A stretch of 64,000 nt of DNA from Crocinitomicaceae bacterium (GTDB taxonomy: Bacteria; Bacteroidota; Bacteroidia; Flavobacteriales_D; Crocinitomicaceae). Where the stretch lies: NCBI GenBank assembly GCA_020635955.1, contig JACJYW010000009.1:62001-126000 (forward strand), in the 5' to 3' direction. The notes under the pieces are model-generated. The model searched no databases, was not told the origin of the DNA, and worked only from the letters and a program-made list of their open reading frames with translations. Positions 8,137 through 16,585 of this stretch are shown piece after piece. The translations under genes were made by a program, and so were the position numbers. Position 1 is the first letter of the stretch. Each line of letters begins with the position of its first letter.

Positions 8137-10866
8137 TTAAATTCTGGTCACTTTTTTAGTAACTGATCCAAGAGACGTATTAATATTAACAAAGTAAACG
8201 CCTGAAGCTTCGGCATTCATATCAAAGGTGTATACTCCGTTGTTATTGTAGCCTGTAGCCACGACCCTTCCGGTTACATCAAGTAATTGAACGGATTTAA
8301 CTTCAGCATTGACCAATGCCAGATTCACCGTCAAAATCCCCTCTACCGGATTTGGATAGATCCAGATATTCTCAAGAAGATTTTCTTGTATTCCGGTAAC
8401 ATCAGCATTAACAGTAATATAATTCGTTTTAGTTTCATTATCAGATCCGTTTCCATTTGAAGCTGTAAGGTTAACCGTGTAAGTACCAGCAGCAGTAAAA
8501 TTGATTTTAGGATTCTGTGAGGTTGAATTTGTTCCTCCTGTAAAAGACCAACCAGTTGAAGGTGAAACAGTCCAGGTCCAACTTGTTGGTGAATTAGTTG
8601 ACAAATCGGTGAAATTAACAGTTGAAGAGACTGGTACCGTAGTTTGATCAGCAACAAAATCAGCAGTTGGGGCCGATCCAGTAGGTTCTGAAATGGTAAT
8701 GGTATAGTCTTCAACTTCTCCCCACTGCGTGGTTCCGCATGGATCGATCGGTCCATCATCCGGCTGATAAGATATTCTACATCTCATAGTAACATCTCCA
8801 GTAACAGCTGACATTGGAACGGTAAAGTTGAAAACCGGTGAAAATGATCCAGATATCAACAAATAACCTACCTGTTCACCAGCATCATTGAAATCTCCAT
8901 CATCATTATAATCAATCCAGGCAGCAATTTCATCACTAGAGTAAGCTCCTGGACTACCACCAACTTCTGGCGCGACAGTGAGACAATAAGATTGACCTTT
9001 AACTAAAGTGGTAGATATAGAAGTATAGTCACCATAATTGGTACATGCTGTAGTATTGTTAATTGTATTCAAATTAACCTCACCTATATATTCTGAGCAA
9101 TTCGTAGAAGTAGCAGCACATGGTCCTACAGAATTGGCAACTTCAATATAATTTGTTTTTATTTCACTATCTGAACCCTGTGTATTTGATGCAGTCAATG
9201 AAATGGTATAAAATCCAACTGTGTTAAAAGTAATTTGAGGATTTTGGCTTGATGAATTAGTTCCGCCAGCATAACTCCAACCTGTGGCAGGGCTAATAGA
9301 CCATGTCCATCCGGTTGGCGAATTGGTAGATAAATCAGTAAAATTAACAGTAGTACCAGGAGTTACCTGAGTGGCACTAGCAACGAAATCAGCAATTGGA
9401 GGTTGAGGAGAACAAGGAGCATAAGTACCTGACAACGTCATGGTATTCGTATTTCCCGGATCTAACCAGGGTTTCAAACGAGAATTATTAGTTGTTCCAT
9501 CCTGATCCCAAGCCTTCAAAAACTTACCGTATAAGTCAGCACTATTTGGAGTTGAACAATAAGAAGACCCACCTGAAAGATGACCAACTATATATCCATT
9601 GTTATCATATATTGGTGATCCAGAAGAACCTCCTTCAGTAACACCATGACCATTGGCAGTTGCAACCCAGTTCACGGACCAGTGCGCACCACTCCAGCCA
9701 CCGTTATATGTTGCAGTGCTCAAAGAGGATGAATAAGTAGAAATCTTCTTTTCATCTCCGGCAGGGTGATGAATTCCAACACCTGAGGGTGACGCAGATG
9801 TATTTCTGTTCCAACCGGCATAATATGGGTTATACGAACCTGGAACCGAAGTTGACATTTGAATTAATACGAAATCACATCCATCAACTTGAGAACCACT
9901 GCCTGCAGGATGAGTTCCATTAGCCGAAGAAGCCTTTAGCGTACCACCAGACATTGTTTGCGATTGTGCCCCTGAATAAGAACCGGTATTACCCGGACTA
10001 CATGTTGGACGTTGGTAGTTGAAGTAAAATACATGATTATTAATGGCAGAACTTGTTGTTGGTTCACCACAGTGGTTGGCAGTTAAAAAGTAAGGTGTAC
10101 AATCATTACTGGTATTGTTGATCATAGCTCCTGAACACAAATAAGTACCTCCACTTACAAAAGTGTAACGAACAACAGCATCTCTTTGTGCGGTCCATCC
10201 GTTAATTTCAGAACAGGCTACATCCACTTCACAGCTTCCGTGAGCACGATTCATATCTACTGGATTTCCTTCTGCAAATAACTGAATACGTTCACCAACA
10301 CCTCTATATATATAAGCAATTTCAGAAACATTGATCACTGGGTAATCGGTCGCAGATGCAGGCATTAAATACTCAAGAGTGACCATTTCACCCTGAATCA
10401 TTTCTAATGCATAGAAACCAGGAGTATTATTGGTGAATGCACCAACATATTGTGAGTGCCTTTCATTATAAGCAAATAATTTACCACCGGCTGGGATTTG
10501 AACCAAATCTCCAAAATAAAGAGTAATGGCCGCTGCTCCGGAAGATTTTATTCCAACTCTCCATAATCGATCACCATTTGGCAGATCCATCCAGGTACCT
10601 GAATTCATCATGTTAATATTCACTGAAATATTGATCCCTATTCGATAGGCTCCTTTTCCTTCAACCGCAGCTATATTATCTTCTGCATCTACAGCAGTCA
10701 TATCCGGTGCTGCAACTGTTACAACATCATAAGGAGTATCAAAAGGATTTTCTTCGCCAACAAGAATTTTGGCAAATGTAAAAGGCTTTCCGCCTTCACT
10801 GATTTGGGCATGGGAATAGAATCCAAACCCAATAGCACTAAGTGCAATTAGCAATTTTTTTTTCAT
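8137..10866 (-). CDS. secreted lysyl-endopeptidase-like serine protease with PKD, GEVED and T9SS sorting domains
   Basis: 909 residues. Signal peptide MKKKLLIALSAIGFGFYSHAQ. After a propeptide-like region the chymotrypsin-fold protease runs to about residue 470, with His265 (TANHCG), Asp331 (CDFVLIQM) and Ser415 (GGSSGSP) as the visible triad, most like the lysyl endopeptidase group. Then follow PKD domain 1 (about 489-578), a Cys-containing GEVED-type domain (about 600-730, WGEVEDYTITI), PKD domain 2 (about 730-825) and a T9SS type A sorting region from IYPNPVEG to the C-terminus. Predicted to be exported by type IX secretion and then anchored or released to degrade external protein. Own terminator downstream. 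Confidence 0.88.
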   Translation of the reverse strand: MKKKLLIALSAIGFGFYSHAQISEGGKPFTFAKILVGEENPFDTPYDVVTVAAPDMTAVDAEDNIAAVEGKGAYRIGINISVNINMMNSGTWMDLPNGDRLWRVGIKSSGAAAITLYFGDLVQIPAGGKLFAYNERHSQYVGAFTNNTPGFYALEMIQGEMVTLEYLMPASATDYPVINVSEIAYIYRGVGERIQLFAEGNPVDMNRAHGSCEVDVACSEINGWTAQRDAVVRYTFVSGGTYLCSGAMINNTSNDCTPYFLTANHCGEPTTSSAINNHVFYFNYQRPTCSPGNTGSYSGAQSQTMSGGTLKASSANGTHPAGSGSQVDGCDFVLIQMSTSVPGSYNPYYAGWNRNTSASPSGVGIHHPAGDEKKISTYSSSLSTATYNGGWSGAHWSVNWVATANGHGVTEGGSSGSPIYDNNGYIVGHLSGGSSYCSTPNSADLYGKFLKAWDQDGTTNNSRLKPWLDPGNTNTMTLSGTYAPCSPQPPIADFVASATQVTPGTTVNFTDLSTNSPTGWTWSISPATGWSYAGGTNSSSQNPQITFNTVGFYTISLTASNTQGSDSEIKTNYIEVANSVGPCAATSTNCSEYIGEVNLNTINNTTACTNYGDYTSISTTLVKGQSYCLTVAPEVGGSPGAYSSDEIAAWIDYNDDGDFNDAGEQVGYLLISGSFSPVFNFTVPMSAVTGDVTMRCRISYQPDDGPIDPCGTTQWGEVEDYTITISEPTGSAPTADFVADQTTVPVSSTVNFTDLSTNSPTSWTWTVSPSTGWSFTGGTNSTSQNPKINFTAAGTYTVNLTASNGNGSDNETKTNYITVNADVTGIQENLLENIWIYPNPVEGILTVNLALVNAEVKSVQLLDVTGRVVATGYNNNGVYTFDMNAEASGVYFVNINTSLGSVTKKVTRI

Positions 10867-10974
10867 GGATAAAATTTAACGTTCAATTGAGAGCGTTAAA
10901 AATAAAAATATTGTCAGGGAGAACTGTGAAAAATTAGACTAATTTTTCAACAAACTTGGAATCACAAAAAAAAG

Positions 10975-11072
10975 TGGGTAAGCTACCCGTATCGCACCGC
11001 TACAACCGCCTACCCTTGCTACATTCCTGTCCTGGGGGGTTCAGCAGGAGCTGGTCGTACGGGACTTACCCG
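10975..11072 (-). ncRNA. ffs: signal recognition particle RNA, small bacterial type (4.5S-like)
   Basis: On the minus strand this gap contains the SRP RNA domain IV core CAGG-ACA-GGAA-TGT-AGCA: a GGAA tetraloop on an ACA/TGT stem flanked by the CAGG/AGCA symmetric internal loop that binds Ffh. Outside it, nested arms pair: GGGTAAG (start, 11071-11065) with CTTACCC (end, 10982-10976), and CCCGTA with TACGGG. The roughly 100-base hairpin and CTCCTGCTGAACCCCCC lead-in fit the small SRP RNA of Bacteroidota. A TATTTTTG promoter box lies immediately upstream. Function: scaffold for Ffh/FtsY co-translational targeting. Exact ends are inferred from pairing. Confidence 0.9.
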
Positions 11073-11075
11073 GTG

Positions 11076-11083
11076 CAAAAATA
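11076..11083 (-). promoter_or_regulatory. -7 promoter box for the SRP RNA
   Basis: Minus-strand TATTTTTG matches the Bacteroidota -7 consensus TAnnTTTG. Transcription starting about four to five bases later coincides with the first base of the SRP outer stem. No clear -33 TTG was found at the usual distance. Confidence 0.6.
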
Positions 11084-11107
11084 ATAAAACTATTATGATA
11101 TTGTTAC

Positions 11108-12124
11108 TTATCCGTAAATCTCATTCATTTCTAAGATCATTCTCCGGATGTCTTCCCTCAATTTCTCAGGCTTAATTACCTCTAACTGATTACCATAAGA
11201 CAGCAACGTTCTTTTTAATTCCTCTGATTCACTGTACACCTGAATTTCGTATGTATCCCTACTTTTTCCTTCCTTAACCAGGTTTTGTGATGAATGTAAC
11301 GGTTGAGATTCTATGTACTTTGAACCTGTTTTATCAATCTTAAAAATCACTGTTTCAGGTTTATCATCATTCAGCACTGTGATTCCAAATGAATACTTAA
11401 AATAGTCAGCCGGATTAAAATTCACAGGATACATATAATGATCCTGCGTTAATTCCAGGGATGAAATTCTATCCAAACCAAAAGTCAAAACTCTTGATCT
11501 TTCAATTTCATAACAGATCAAATACCATCTGTTTCTATATTCTTTTAATAACAAGGGAAGTACTCGTCTATCCTTGGCTTTATTGGTTTTATAATTCGAA
11601 TAATTAAATTGAATGATCTGTCTTTCTTTGATTGCCTTTAAAAGGTCTGGCAATAATTCATTACCCGTTGTTGTTGATTGATTTTCAAATTGCACGTAAT
11701 TATCCACCATCTCGTCCATTGGGTTATTCGAAATATGGACTCTATCGAAAATTTTATCAATGGCAAATCCAAATTGCTTAAAAATGCTAACATCTCTAAA
11801 CTGCATTAAGGTATTGGTTGCAAATTTGATCGCTTCTATATCATCCTCCGACAAAGGAATTTGATCTATACTGAAATCTTCATCTTCATAACAATACCCT
11901 TTATCCCGCTTACTATATTTTATAGGAGCGTCAAACTCCATCCGCATTGCAAAAAGATCCTTTTCTATTGTTGAATCACAAATATCAGATCCCTCTGTCG
12001 TACCATACAAAGCTTCTTCACAAGCTTGTCTCAAATCTTCCTTTGAAGGATAGGGTCTATAAGGATTTCTTAAGCATCTATCTATCACTCTGTACCTTAA
12101 CTGTGCATTCTTGATCTTGGACAT
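11108..12124 (-). CDS. WYL-domain transcriptional regulator
   Basis: 338 residues from MSKIKNAQLRYRVIDRCLRN. A start 12 codons earlier (12160) is possible, but it would run into the divergent promoter. The N-terminal part is a winged-helix HTH, the middle (about 170-250) is a WYL domain with RRVLPLLLKEYRNRWYLIC containing the W-Y-L signature, and the C-terminal part is the WCX-type extension. WYL proteins bind DNA and sense nucleic-acid or nucleotide ligands; in several lineages they control defence or DNA-repair genes. No defence genes are adjacent, so the regulon is unknown. Divergent from the NlpC/P60 gene and next to the SRP RNA. Confidence 0.85.
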   Translation of the reverse strand: MSKIKNAQLRYRVIDRCLRNPYRPYPSKEDLRQACEEALYGTTEGSDICDSTIEKDLFAMRMEFDAPIKYSKRDKGYCYEDEDFSIDQIPLSEDDIEAIKFATNTLMQFRDVSIFKQFGFAIDKIFDRVHISNNPMDEMVDNYVQFENQSTTTGNELLPDLLKAIKERQIIQFNYSNYKTNKAKDRRVLPLLLKEYRNRWYLICYEIERSRVLTFGLDRISSLELTQDHYMYPVNFNPADYFKYSFGITVLNDDKPETVIFKIDKTGSKYIESQPLHSSQNLVKEGKSRDTYEIQVYSESEELKRTLLSYGNQLEVIKPEKLREDIRRMILEMNEIYG

Positions 12125-12162
12125 TTGTAACGAATTTATTTTTATAAAGGTATAAAACATAT

Positions 12163-12170
12163 TACTTTTG
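12163..12170 (+). promoter_or_regulatory. candidate -7 promoter box, near-leaderless start of NlpC/P60 gene
   Basis: TACTTTTG fits TAnnTTTG. A start site four to five bases downstream would fall at about 12174-12175, one or a few bases before the ATGs at 12176 and 12179. No good -33 TTG is visible. Confidence 0.45.
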
Positions 12171-12175
12171 TATTG

Positions 12176-12679
12176 ATGATGAAAGCAATAGTCTCTTTTC
12201 TGATTCTCACTTTTTCTCTAAGCCTTTATGGCTTTCCAGGAAAACCTACCTCTTTATTTAATGAAGATACTTCGCAAGAATTGGATTTAAGAGATAGTAT
12301 TGTAGGTTATGCGCAAGAACATTTAGGTACTCCATACAAATGGGGAGGAGCAACAACTGAAGGGTTCGACTGTACTGGATTTGTTTATTTCGTTTTTAAG
12401 AAATTTGGAATACATGTATCCAGATCAAGCTCTGGATTTGAAAATTTCGGAGAAAAAATAGCTTTAGACACTTCATTACCAGGCGATATTATGTTATTTA
12501 CTGGAACTGACCATACAAACAGAAATGTTGGTCATGCCGGTATTGTCTTGCAAAATGAAGATGGAGTTATTGATTTCATCCATAGTTCATCTTCCAAAAA
12601 ACACTTTGGAGTAACCATAACCAGATATAATGCAAGTGGTTATGAAAAACGATTCTTACGAGCAATAAAAGTTCTTTAA
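12176..12679 (+). CDS. NlpC/P60 family cell-wall cysteine peptidase
   Basis: About 167 residues. Two ATGs in tandem (12176, 12179) are both possible; a TTG at 12173 is less likely. Signal peptide KAIVSFLILTFSLSLYGF. The C40 peptidase domain (about 40-165) shows the catalytic Cys in GFDCTGFVYF, the His in VGHAGIVL and a polar third residue in FIHSSSSK, with GTPYKWGGATTEG before the Cys. Such enzymes cut gamma-D-glutamyl-diaminopimelate peptide bonds in peptidoglycan. The stop overlaps the next ATG by one base (TAATG), so it is coupled with the lipoprotein gene that follows. Confidence 0.85.
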   Translation: MMKAIVSFLILTFSLSLYGFPGKPTSLFNEDTSQELDLRDSIVGYAQEHLGTPYKWGGATTEGFDCTGFVYFVFKKFGIHVSRSSSGFENFGEKIALDTSLPGDIMLFTGTDHTNRNVGHAGIVLQNEDGVIDFIHSSSSKKHFGVTITRYNASGYEKRFLRAIKVL

Positions 12680-13287
12680 TGAGATTTTACATACTTACTA
12701 TTCTGATAGGTTCTATCCTGGTTTCTTGTGGAAATGAAGAAACGAAAGGAAACTCCATTTTAGATACAGGAACGGTCAAACATTCAGGAGACCTTGATAC
12801 ATGTGCCTGCAATGAGTTAGACATTGATTCATTGGGCATGCATTTAAAGAATAGTTCAAAGTATACCGGTATTTGCTATGAGAATTATCCTGAAACAGAT
12901 ATTAAGTACATTGAGAAGAACATCCTTAATGGACAACTTCACGGAAAGATCACCTATTTTGACAAAGCTGGTGAAATTATACTTGAAGAGATCTATGAAG
13001 GCGGCAACAAAAAAAGATCAGGAGAAGTTGAATTCATTACCTGTCATTGTTCAGAGTTAGCAAAAATTGAAACCCCGGGAAATGTGTCCCCTGTTAGATA
13101 CTTCCTTGATGAAATTCCTTTTACCGGAAGCTGCGAAGAATACTACCCAGAATCTAAGCAAGTTTATATGGAAGTTACTTATGAAAATGGATTTGTAAAT
13201 GGGTTTACAACCTATTTCAATAAAGATGGTTCAGTACTATTGATCGAAAAATATGAAAATGGCGAATTAGTGAAAACGATCCACTAG
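12679..13287 (+). CDS. lipoprotein with MORN/YwqK-like repeats
   Basis: 202 residues. Lipoprotein signal with lipobox (ILVSCGNE). Two copies of a repeat built from YTGICYENYPETDIKYIE / FTGSCEEYYPESKQVYME followed by G-x-hydrophobic-x-G-x-x-T-Y-F-(D/N)-K-(A/D)-G, resembling MORN and YwqK-family repeats. Each is preceded by a conserved Cys pair (CACNEL, CHCSEL). Proteins of this sort are often labelled toxin-antitoxin YwqK antitoxin, but nothing here supports that role. It is coupled to the NlpC/P60 gene, so a role at the cell wall is possible. Its end interlocks with the convergent gene over CTAG (13284-13287). Confidence 0.75.
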   Translation: MRFYILTILIGSILVSCGNEETKGNSILDTGTVKHSGDLDTCACNELDIDSLGMHLKNSSKYTGICYENYPETDIKYIEKNILNGQLHGKITYFDKAGEIILEEIYEGGNKKRSGEVEFITCHCSELAKIETPGNVSPVRYFLDEIPFTGSCEEYYPESKQVYMEVTYENGFVNGFTTYFNKDGSVLLIEKYENGELVKTIH

Positions 13288-14711
13288 TTCAACTTTGCCA
13301 ATTTCTTTTCTGAATGGAATCCAAACAAGTTGTAGAACTTGATCGCTTTCACAACACTTTCAGGAACATCACCTTCCCAATCACCTCCAGCTTTGATCTT
13401 TGCTAAAACATCATCAGACTGAATATGAAGTAACTCTTGATCATATTCCTTGTATCCAACTACTTTGTTTGTTTTAAGCATATAATCTAATAACCCCATC
13501 AAATGATCAGGAATCTGAATATTTTCAATGGTATATATTGTATTATCATTAGGCAACATTGCAGGATACACATACATCTTGACATTATGTCCAAATCCTC
13601 TACCAAAGGCCTCTAGTAAACCTCCATTCAACGTATTATAATACTTCTCATCAAAAATGGTATGCAAAGTATAGATACCTAGAAGTACTCCAATTTTTTG
13701 TCCTTTCGTAATTGATGACAGATATTCTATCATCTTATAGTGTTTCAGATAATTAGAGATCATTACGGTGTATCCCATTGAACACAGTAGTTCAGCTCTA
13801 TCAATAAAATCCTTATCTGAGATGGTACCATTTGCTGTAAGATCTTTCAATGTTAATTCAAGTAATAAACAAACATTGTCTTTCTCTACATCATCTTCTT
13901 CAAGATATTGCTTCAAACCTGCCTCAATAACATCCACATGAACTTTGGTCATTGGTCTGAATCTACCACGCATTAAAACGACATTCTTCTTATATAAGGC
14001 AGATGTAGGCTGAAGTACAGTTCCCGTTTGATCAAACATTGTTGCATCTGTCAAACCATTTTTCACAAGATTTAAAGCGATAACTCTGTTATCAATGTGG
14101 TCAAAATCTGGTCCAGAAATACGAAGCATATCAATTTCAACACGCTCTCTAGGTAACCTGTGTGTCAAAGCTTCAAGGAACTCTTCAATTGTATTGTCTT
14201 TTTCAAAATATGCTGCATGTATTAAATTAACCCCTAATATTCCAAGGGCTTTTTGCTGTCTTTGATGACTATCCTCATGCATTTTAACATGAAGAATAAT
14301 TTCATTTGGTTCTTTACCTAGTTCCAATTGAAATTTCATTCCTATCCAACCTTGTCCTTGATTTGTTTTATGGTAATTAAGTGACTCAACAGTGTCAGCA
14401 AAGGCAAAAAATCTTGCAGAATGTTGTTTATCCGGAAGCATGTTTTGCATATTCGAATACTCCTTATCCAACATTTGGATCAATCGGTCTTCGCAAACAT
14501 ACCTTGAACAATCTCCATACATCCCATCAGAGATCTTCATATCATATGCAGAATGAGTATAAGCTATCGTTCCAGAAGAACCTCCGGCTTTAAAGAAGTT
14601 TGCAGCCACTTCCTGCCCTGCTCCAATCTCTGCAAATGATCCGTAAATATCCGGTGTTAAATTTACTTTTAAGGCTTTCTCCTCTGTTGTTAGTAGTCTC
14701 TTATCTGACAT
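13284..14711 (-). CDS. conserved 475-residue protein of uncertain function
   Basis: Soluble, no signal peptide or membrane segment. I recognise it as a widely conserved family in Bacteroidota and some other phyla whose database names are inconsistent; from memory, labels such as nicotinate-nucleotide adenylyltransferase or TonB-dependent receptor have been attached, the latter clearly wrong because there is no barrel or signal. Distinctive conserved-looking stretches are IYGSFAEIGAGQEVAANFF and FKAGGSSGTIA near the N-terminus, MLRISGPDFDHIDNR in the middle, RGRFRPMTKVHVD, and MISNYLKHYK. The Gly-rich N-terminal loop could bind a nucleotide, but I cannot assign a fold or reaction. Monocistronic, convergent with the MORN lipoprotein. 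Confidence 0.75.
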   Translation of the reverse strand: MSDKRLLTTEEKALKVNLTPDIYGSFAEIGAGQEVAANFFKAGGSSGTIAYTHSAYDMKISDGMYGDCSRYVCEDRLIQMLDKEYSNMQNMLPDKQHSARFFAFADTVESLNYHKTNQGQGWIGMKFQLELGKEPNEIILHVKMHEDSHQRQQKALGILGVNLIHAAYFEKDNTIEEFLEALTHRLPRERVEIDMLRISGPDFDHIDNRVIALNLVKNGLTDATMFDQTGTVLQPTSALYKKNVVLMRGRFRPMTKVHVDVIEAGLKQYLEEDDVEKDNVCLLLELTLKDLTANGTISDKDFIDRAELLCSMGYTVMISNYLKHYKMIEYLSSITKGQKIGVLLGIYTLHTIFDEKYYNTLNGGLLEAFGRGFGHNVKMYVYPAMLPNDNTIYTIENIQIPDHLMGLLDYMLKTNKVVGYKEYDQELLHIQSDDVLAKIKAGGDWEGDVPESVVKAIKFYNLFGFHSEKKLAKLN

Positions 14712-14840
14712 ATTCTAGTTTTCCGAAACACAAAAATATAAATAATCAACCGGAAATTCGTTGCTAAATGGTTTAACACAGTTGATTTTTATCATGTAAG
14801 AGCCTTATTTATGAAAAAGAATTGTTCTTACATTCGTTTT

Positions 14841-15908
14841 ATGAAATCAGTTTTGGCGGATCTAACTGTAATTGAAGTTGCCAGTGTACTTGCAGGACCT
14901 GCAGTAGGCATGTACTTTGCCGAGAAAGGTGCTAAGGTCATAAAGGTTGAAAATAAGATTACTAATGGTGACGTCACTCGTTCCTGGAAATTACCTGTAG
15001 AAGACTCCAACAGTAGCATTTCAGCTTACTTCTCATCCGTCAATTGGCACAAAGAGCATTTGTTTCTTGATTTCAATGATCAAAATGAGCTAAAAGAACT
15101 TCAGAACTTAATTAAGAATGCAGATATTTTAATCACCAATTTCAAAGCTGGTGACGCTCAAAAATTTGGATTAGACCTCCATTCGGTCAAAGAATTGAAT
15201 GATCATATTATTCTTGCCGAATTAAGTGGATTTGGTGCAAAAGACGAACGAGTGGCATACGATCTTGTACTGCAAGCTGAAACAGGGTTCATGTCCATGA
15301 ATGGCGAACCTAATGGAAAAGTAGTCAAAATGCCGGTTGCTTTTATTGATCTTTTTGCAGCTCATCAACTGAAAGAAGGTATTCTTGAAGCTTTACTTAC
15401 ACAAAAGTTACAATCTGGCGCATATCATGTTCAGGTTTCATTATATGATGCAGCAATCGCCTCATTAGCTAACCAGGCGTCCAATTACCTGATGACAGGA
15501 TCTATACCAAAACCGCTTGGAAGCAAACATCCTAACATTGCCCCATACGGTGAGTTATTTGAGACCAAAGATGGCTTTTTGATCACTTTCGCTATTGGTA
15601 GTGATAAACAATTTGAAAGCCTTTGTAAAGAACTTGATATTGAGGTAAAAGCAATATATAGCAATAACAAGGACAGAGTTACACATAGAGAAGAAATTGC
15701 CTCTTTGATAAGCTTAAAAGTGAAAAATTTCAATGCGGATGATCTATTGAATAAATTGATCCAACTAAAAGTTCCTGTGGCTAAAGTTAAAGATCTGAAA
15801 TCTGTTTTTGAAGATACTAAAGCGAAAGATCTAATTTTAGAAGAGACTGTGGATAACACAAAAACCAAGAGAGTTAAAACAGTCGTTTATTCGATCAACA
15901 GAATTTAA
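14841..15908 (+). CDS. class III CoA-transferase (CaiB/BaiF/Frc family)
   Basis: 355 residues from MKSVLADLTVIEVASVLAGP, the normal family N-terminus; an ATG ten codons upstream (14811) is the alternative. The family catalytic Asp lies in AYDLVLQAETG, which forms an aspartyl-CoA intermediate; GPAVGMYFAEKGAKVIKVEN is the nucleotide-binding-like N-terminal motif, and LGSKHPNIAPYG is the conserved C-terminal loop. Transfers CoA between carboxylic acids. The substrate cannot be deduced, and there is no adjacent acyl-CoA gene. Cytoplasmic. The stop interlocks with the convergent gene over TTAA (15905-15908). Confidence 0.88.
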   Translation: MKSVLADLTVIEVASVLAGPAVGMYFAEKGAKVIKVENKITNGDVTRSWKLPVEDSNSSISAYFSSVNWHKEHLFLDFNDQNELKELQNLIKNADILITNFKAGDAQKFGLDLHSVKELNDHIILAELSGFGAKDERVAYDLVLQAETGFMSMNGEPNGKVVKMPVAFIDLFAAHQLKEGILEALLTQKLQSGAYHVQVSLYDAAIASLANQASNYLMTGSIPKPLGSKHPNIAPYGELFETKDGFLITFAIGSDKQFESLCKELDIEVKAIYSNNKDRVTHREEIASLISLKVKNFNADDLLNKLIQLKVPVAKVKDLKSVFEDTKAKDLILEETVDNTKTKRVKTVVYSINRI

Positions 15909-16510
15909 CTCCCTTTTTTTCTATTCTTCTTGATCCTATCATTTATAAATCGCAACAAAAGAGTAGCATCCTTTTCATCAAGCTTCCTACCAAAGGATTT
16001 ATTTTTACCTAAATACTCCAGTTTAACCGTATCAGAACCTGGTGACCAGTATGCGCGATCTAAAAACTTATTCAGTGATGTTGCGTCATCCTTCTCTACC
16101 CTTAATTTCTTAATGTTCTCATAGAAATACCTGTTCGATCTTCCATAGCTAAAAATTGCTCTCTTAACATTTAACGCCTCAGCATCAATCATGATCAATT
16201 CTTTTCCAAAGAGCGTCCAGATCAAGGCTTTCATGGTTGAAACTTCAAAATATGCCCAAAACGAAACAAAAATGATCAAATAGATCACCTGCTGTCGCTT
16301 TACCTCCTCATCATAATTCTCTCCGGTATTCAGTTCATTTACACCTCCGAAAAAGAGAAGATAGATCATATATAAACCAACAAAGGTGAAACCAATGGAC
16401 CATGCAGTAAACAATATATCCATCCATCTCTTTCTCTTTGGAAAAATGATGATGGTTGTTGATCTTTCATGATCTTCAGTACTAATTCTATCTCCTATCC
16501 ACTTTGACAT
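15905..16510 (-). CDS. small two-helix membrane protein, unknown function
   Basis: 201 residues from the ATG at 16510; a GTG two codons earlier (16516) is a weaker start. Two transmembrane segments (about 33-55 and 75-95, ILFTAWSIGFTFVGLYMIYL and VIYLIIFVSFWAYF) are followed by a basic cytoplasmic C-terminal domain of about 100 residues with LRVEKDDATSLNKFLDRA. The pattern, with FGKELIMIDAEAL and FSYGRSNRYFYENIKKL, resembles PH-like membrane proteins of unknown role. Not assigned to a pathway. Confidence 0.65.
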   Translation of the reverse strand: MSKWIGDRISTEDHERSTTIIIFPKRKRWMDILFTAWSIGFTFVGLYMIYLLFFGGVNELNTGENYDEEVKRQQVIYLIIFVSFWAYFEVSTMKALIWTLFGKELIMIDAEALNVKRAIFSYGRSNRYFYENIKKLRVEKDDATSLNKFLDRAYWSPGSDTVKLEYLGKNKSFGRKLDEKDATLLLRFINDRIKKNRKKGS

Positions 16511-16530
16511 AATCACAAAAATAGGTGTAA

Positions 16531-16566
16531 AAATAAAAAATCCCGACCATCTAGATGATCGGGATT
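16531..16566 (-). terminator. Rho-independent terminator of the large surface-protein gene
   Basis: AATCCCGA (16539-16546) and TCGGGATT (16559-16566) are the outer arms, continued by CATCTAGATG in the centre. The A-rich run at 16531-16540 gives the U tract in the minus-strand transcript. It lies between the stop at 16586 and the next minus-strand gene. Confidence 0.8.
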
Positions 16567-16585
16567 CCTATTTGATCTTTAAATC

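Noticed and set aside
12679..13287. Toxin-antitoxin module based on YwqK-type repeats
   Set aside because: The protein has a lipoprotein signal and is coupled to a cell-wall hydrolase; no toxin gene is adjacent.
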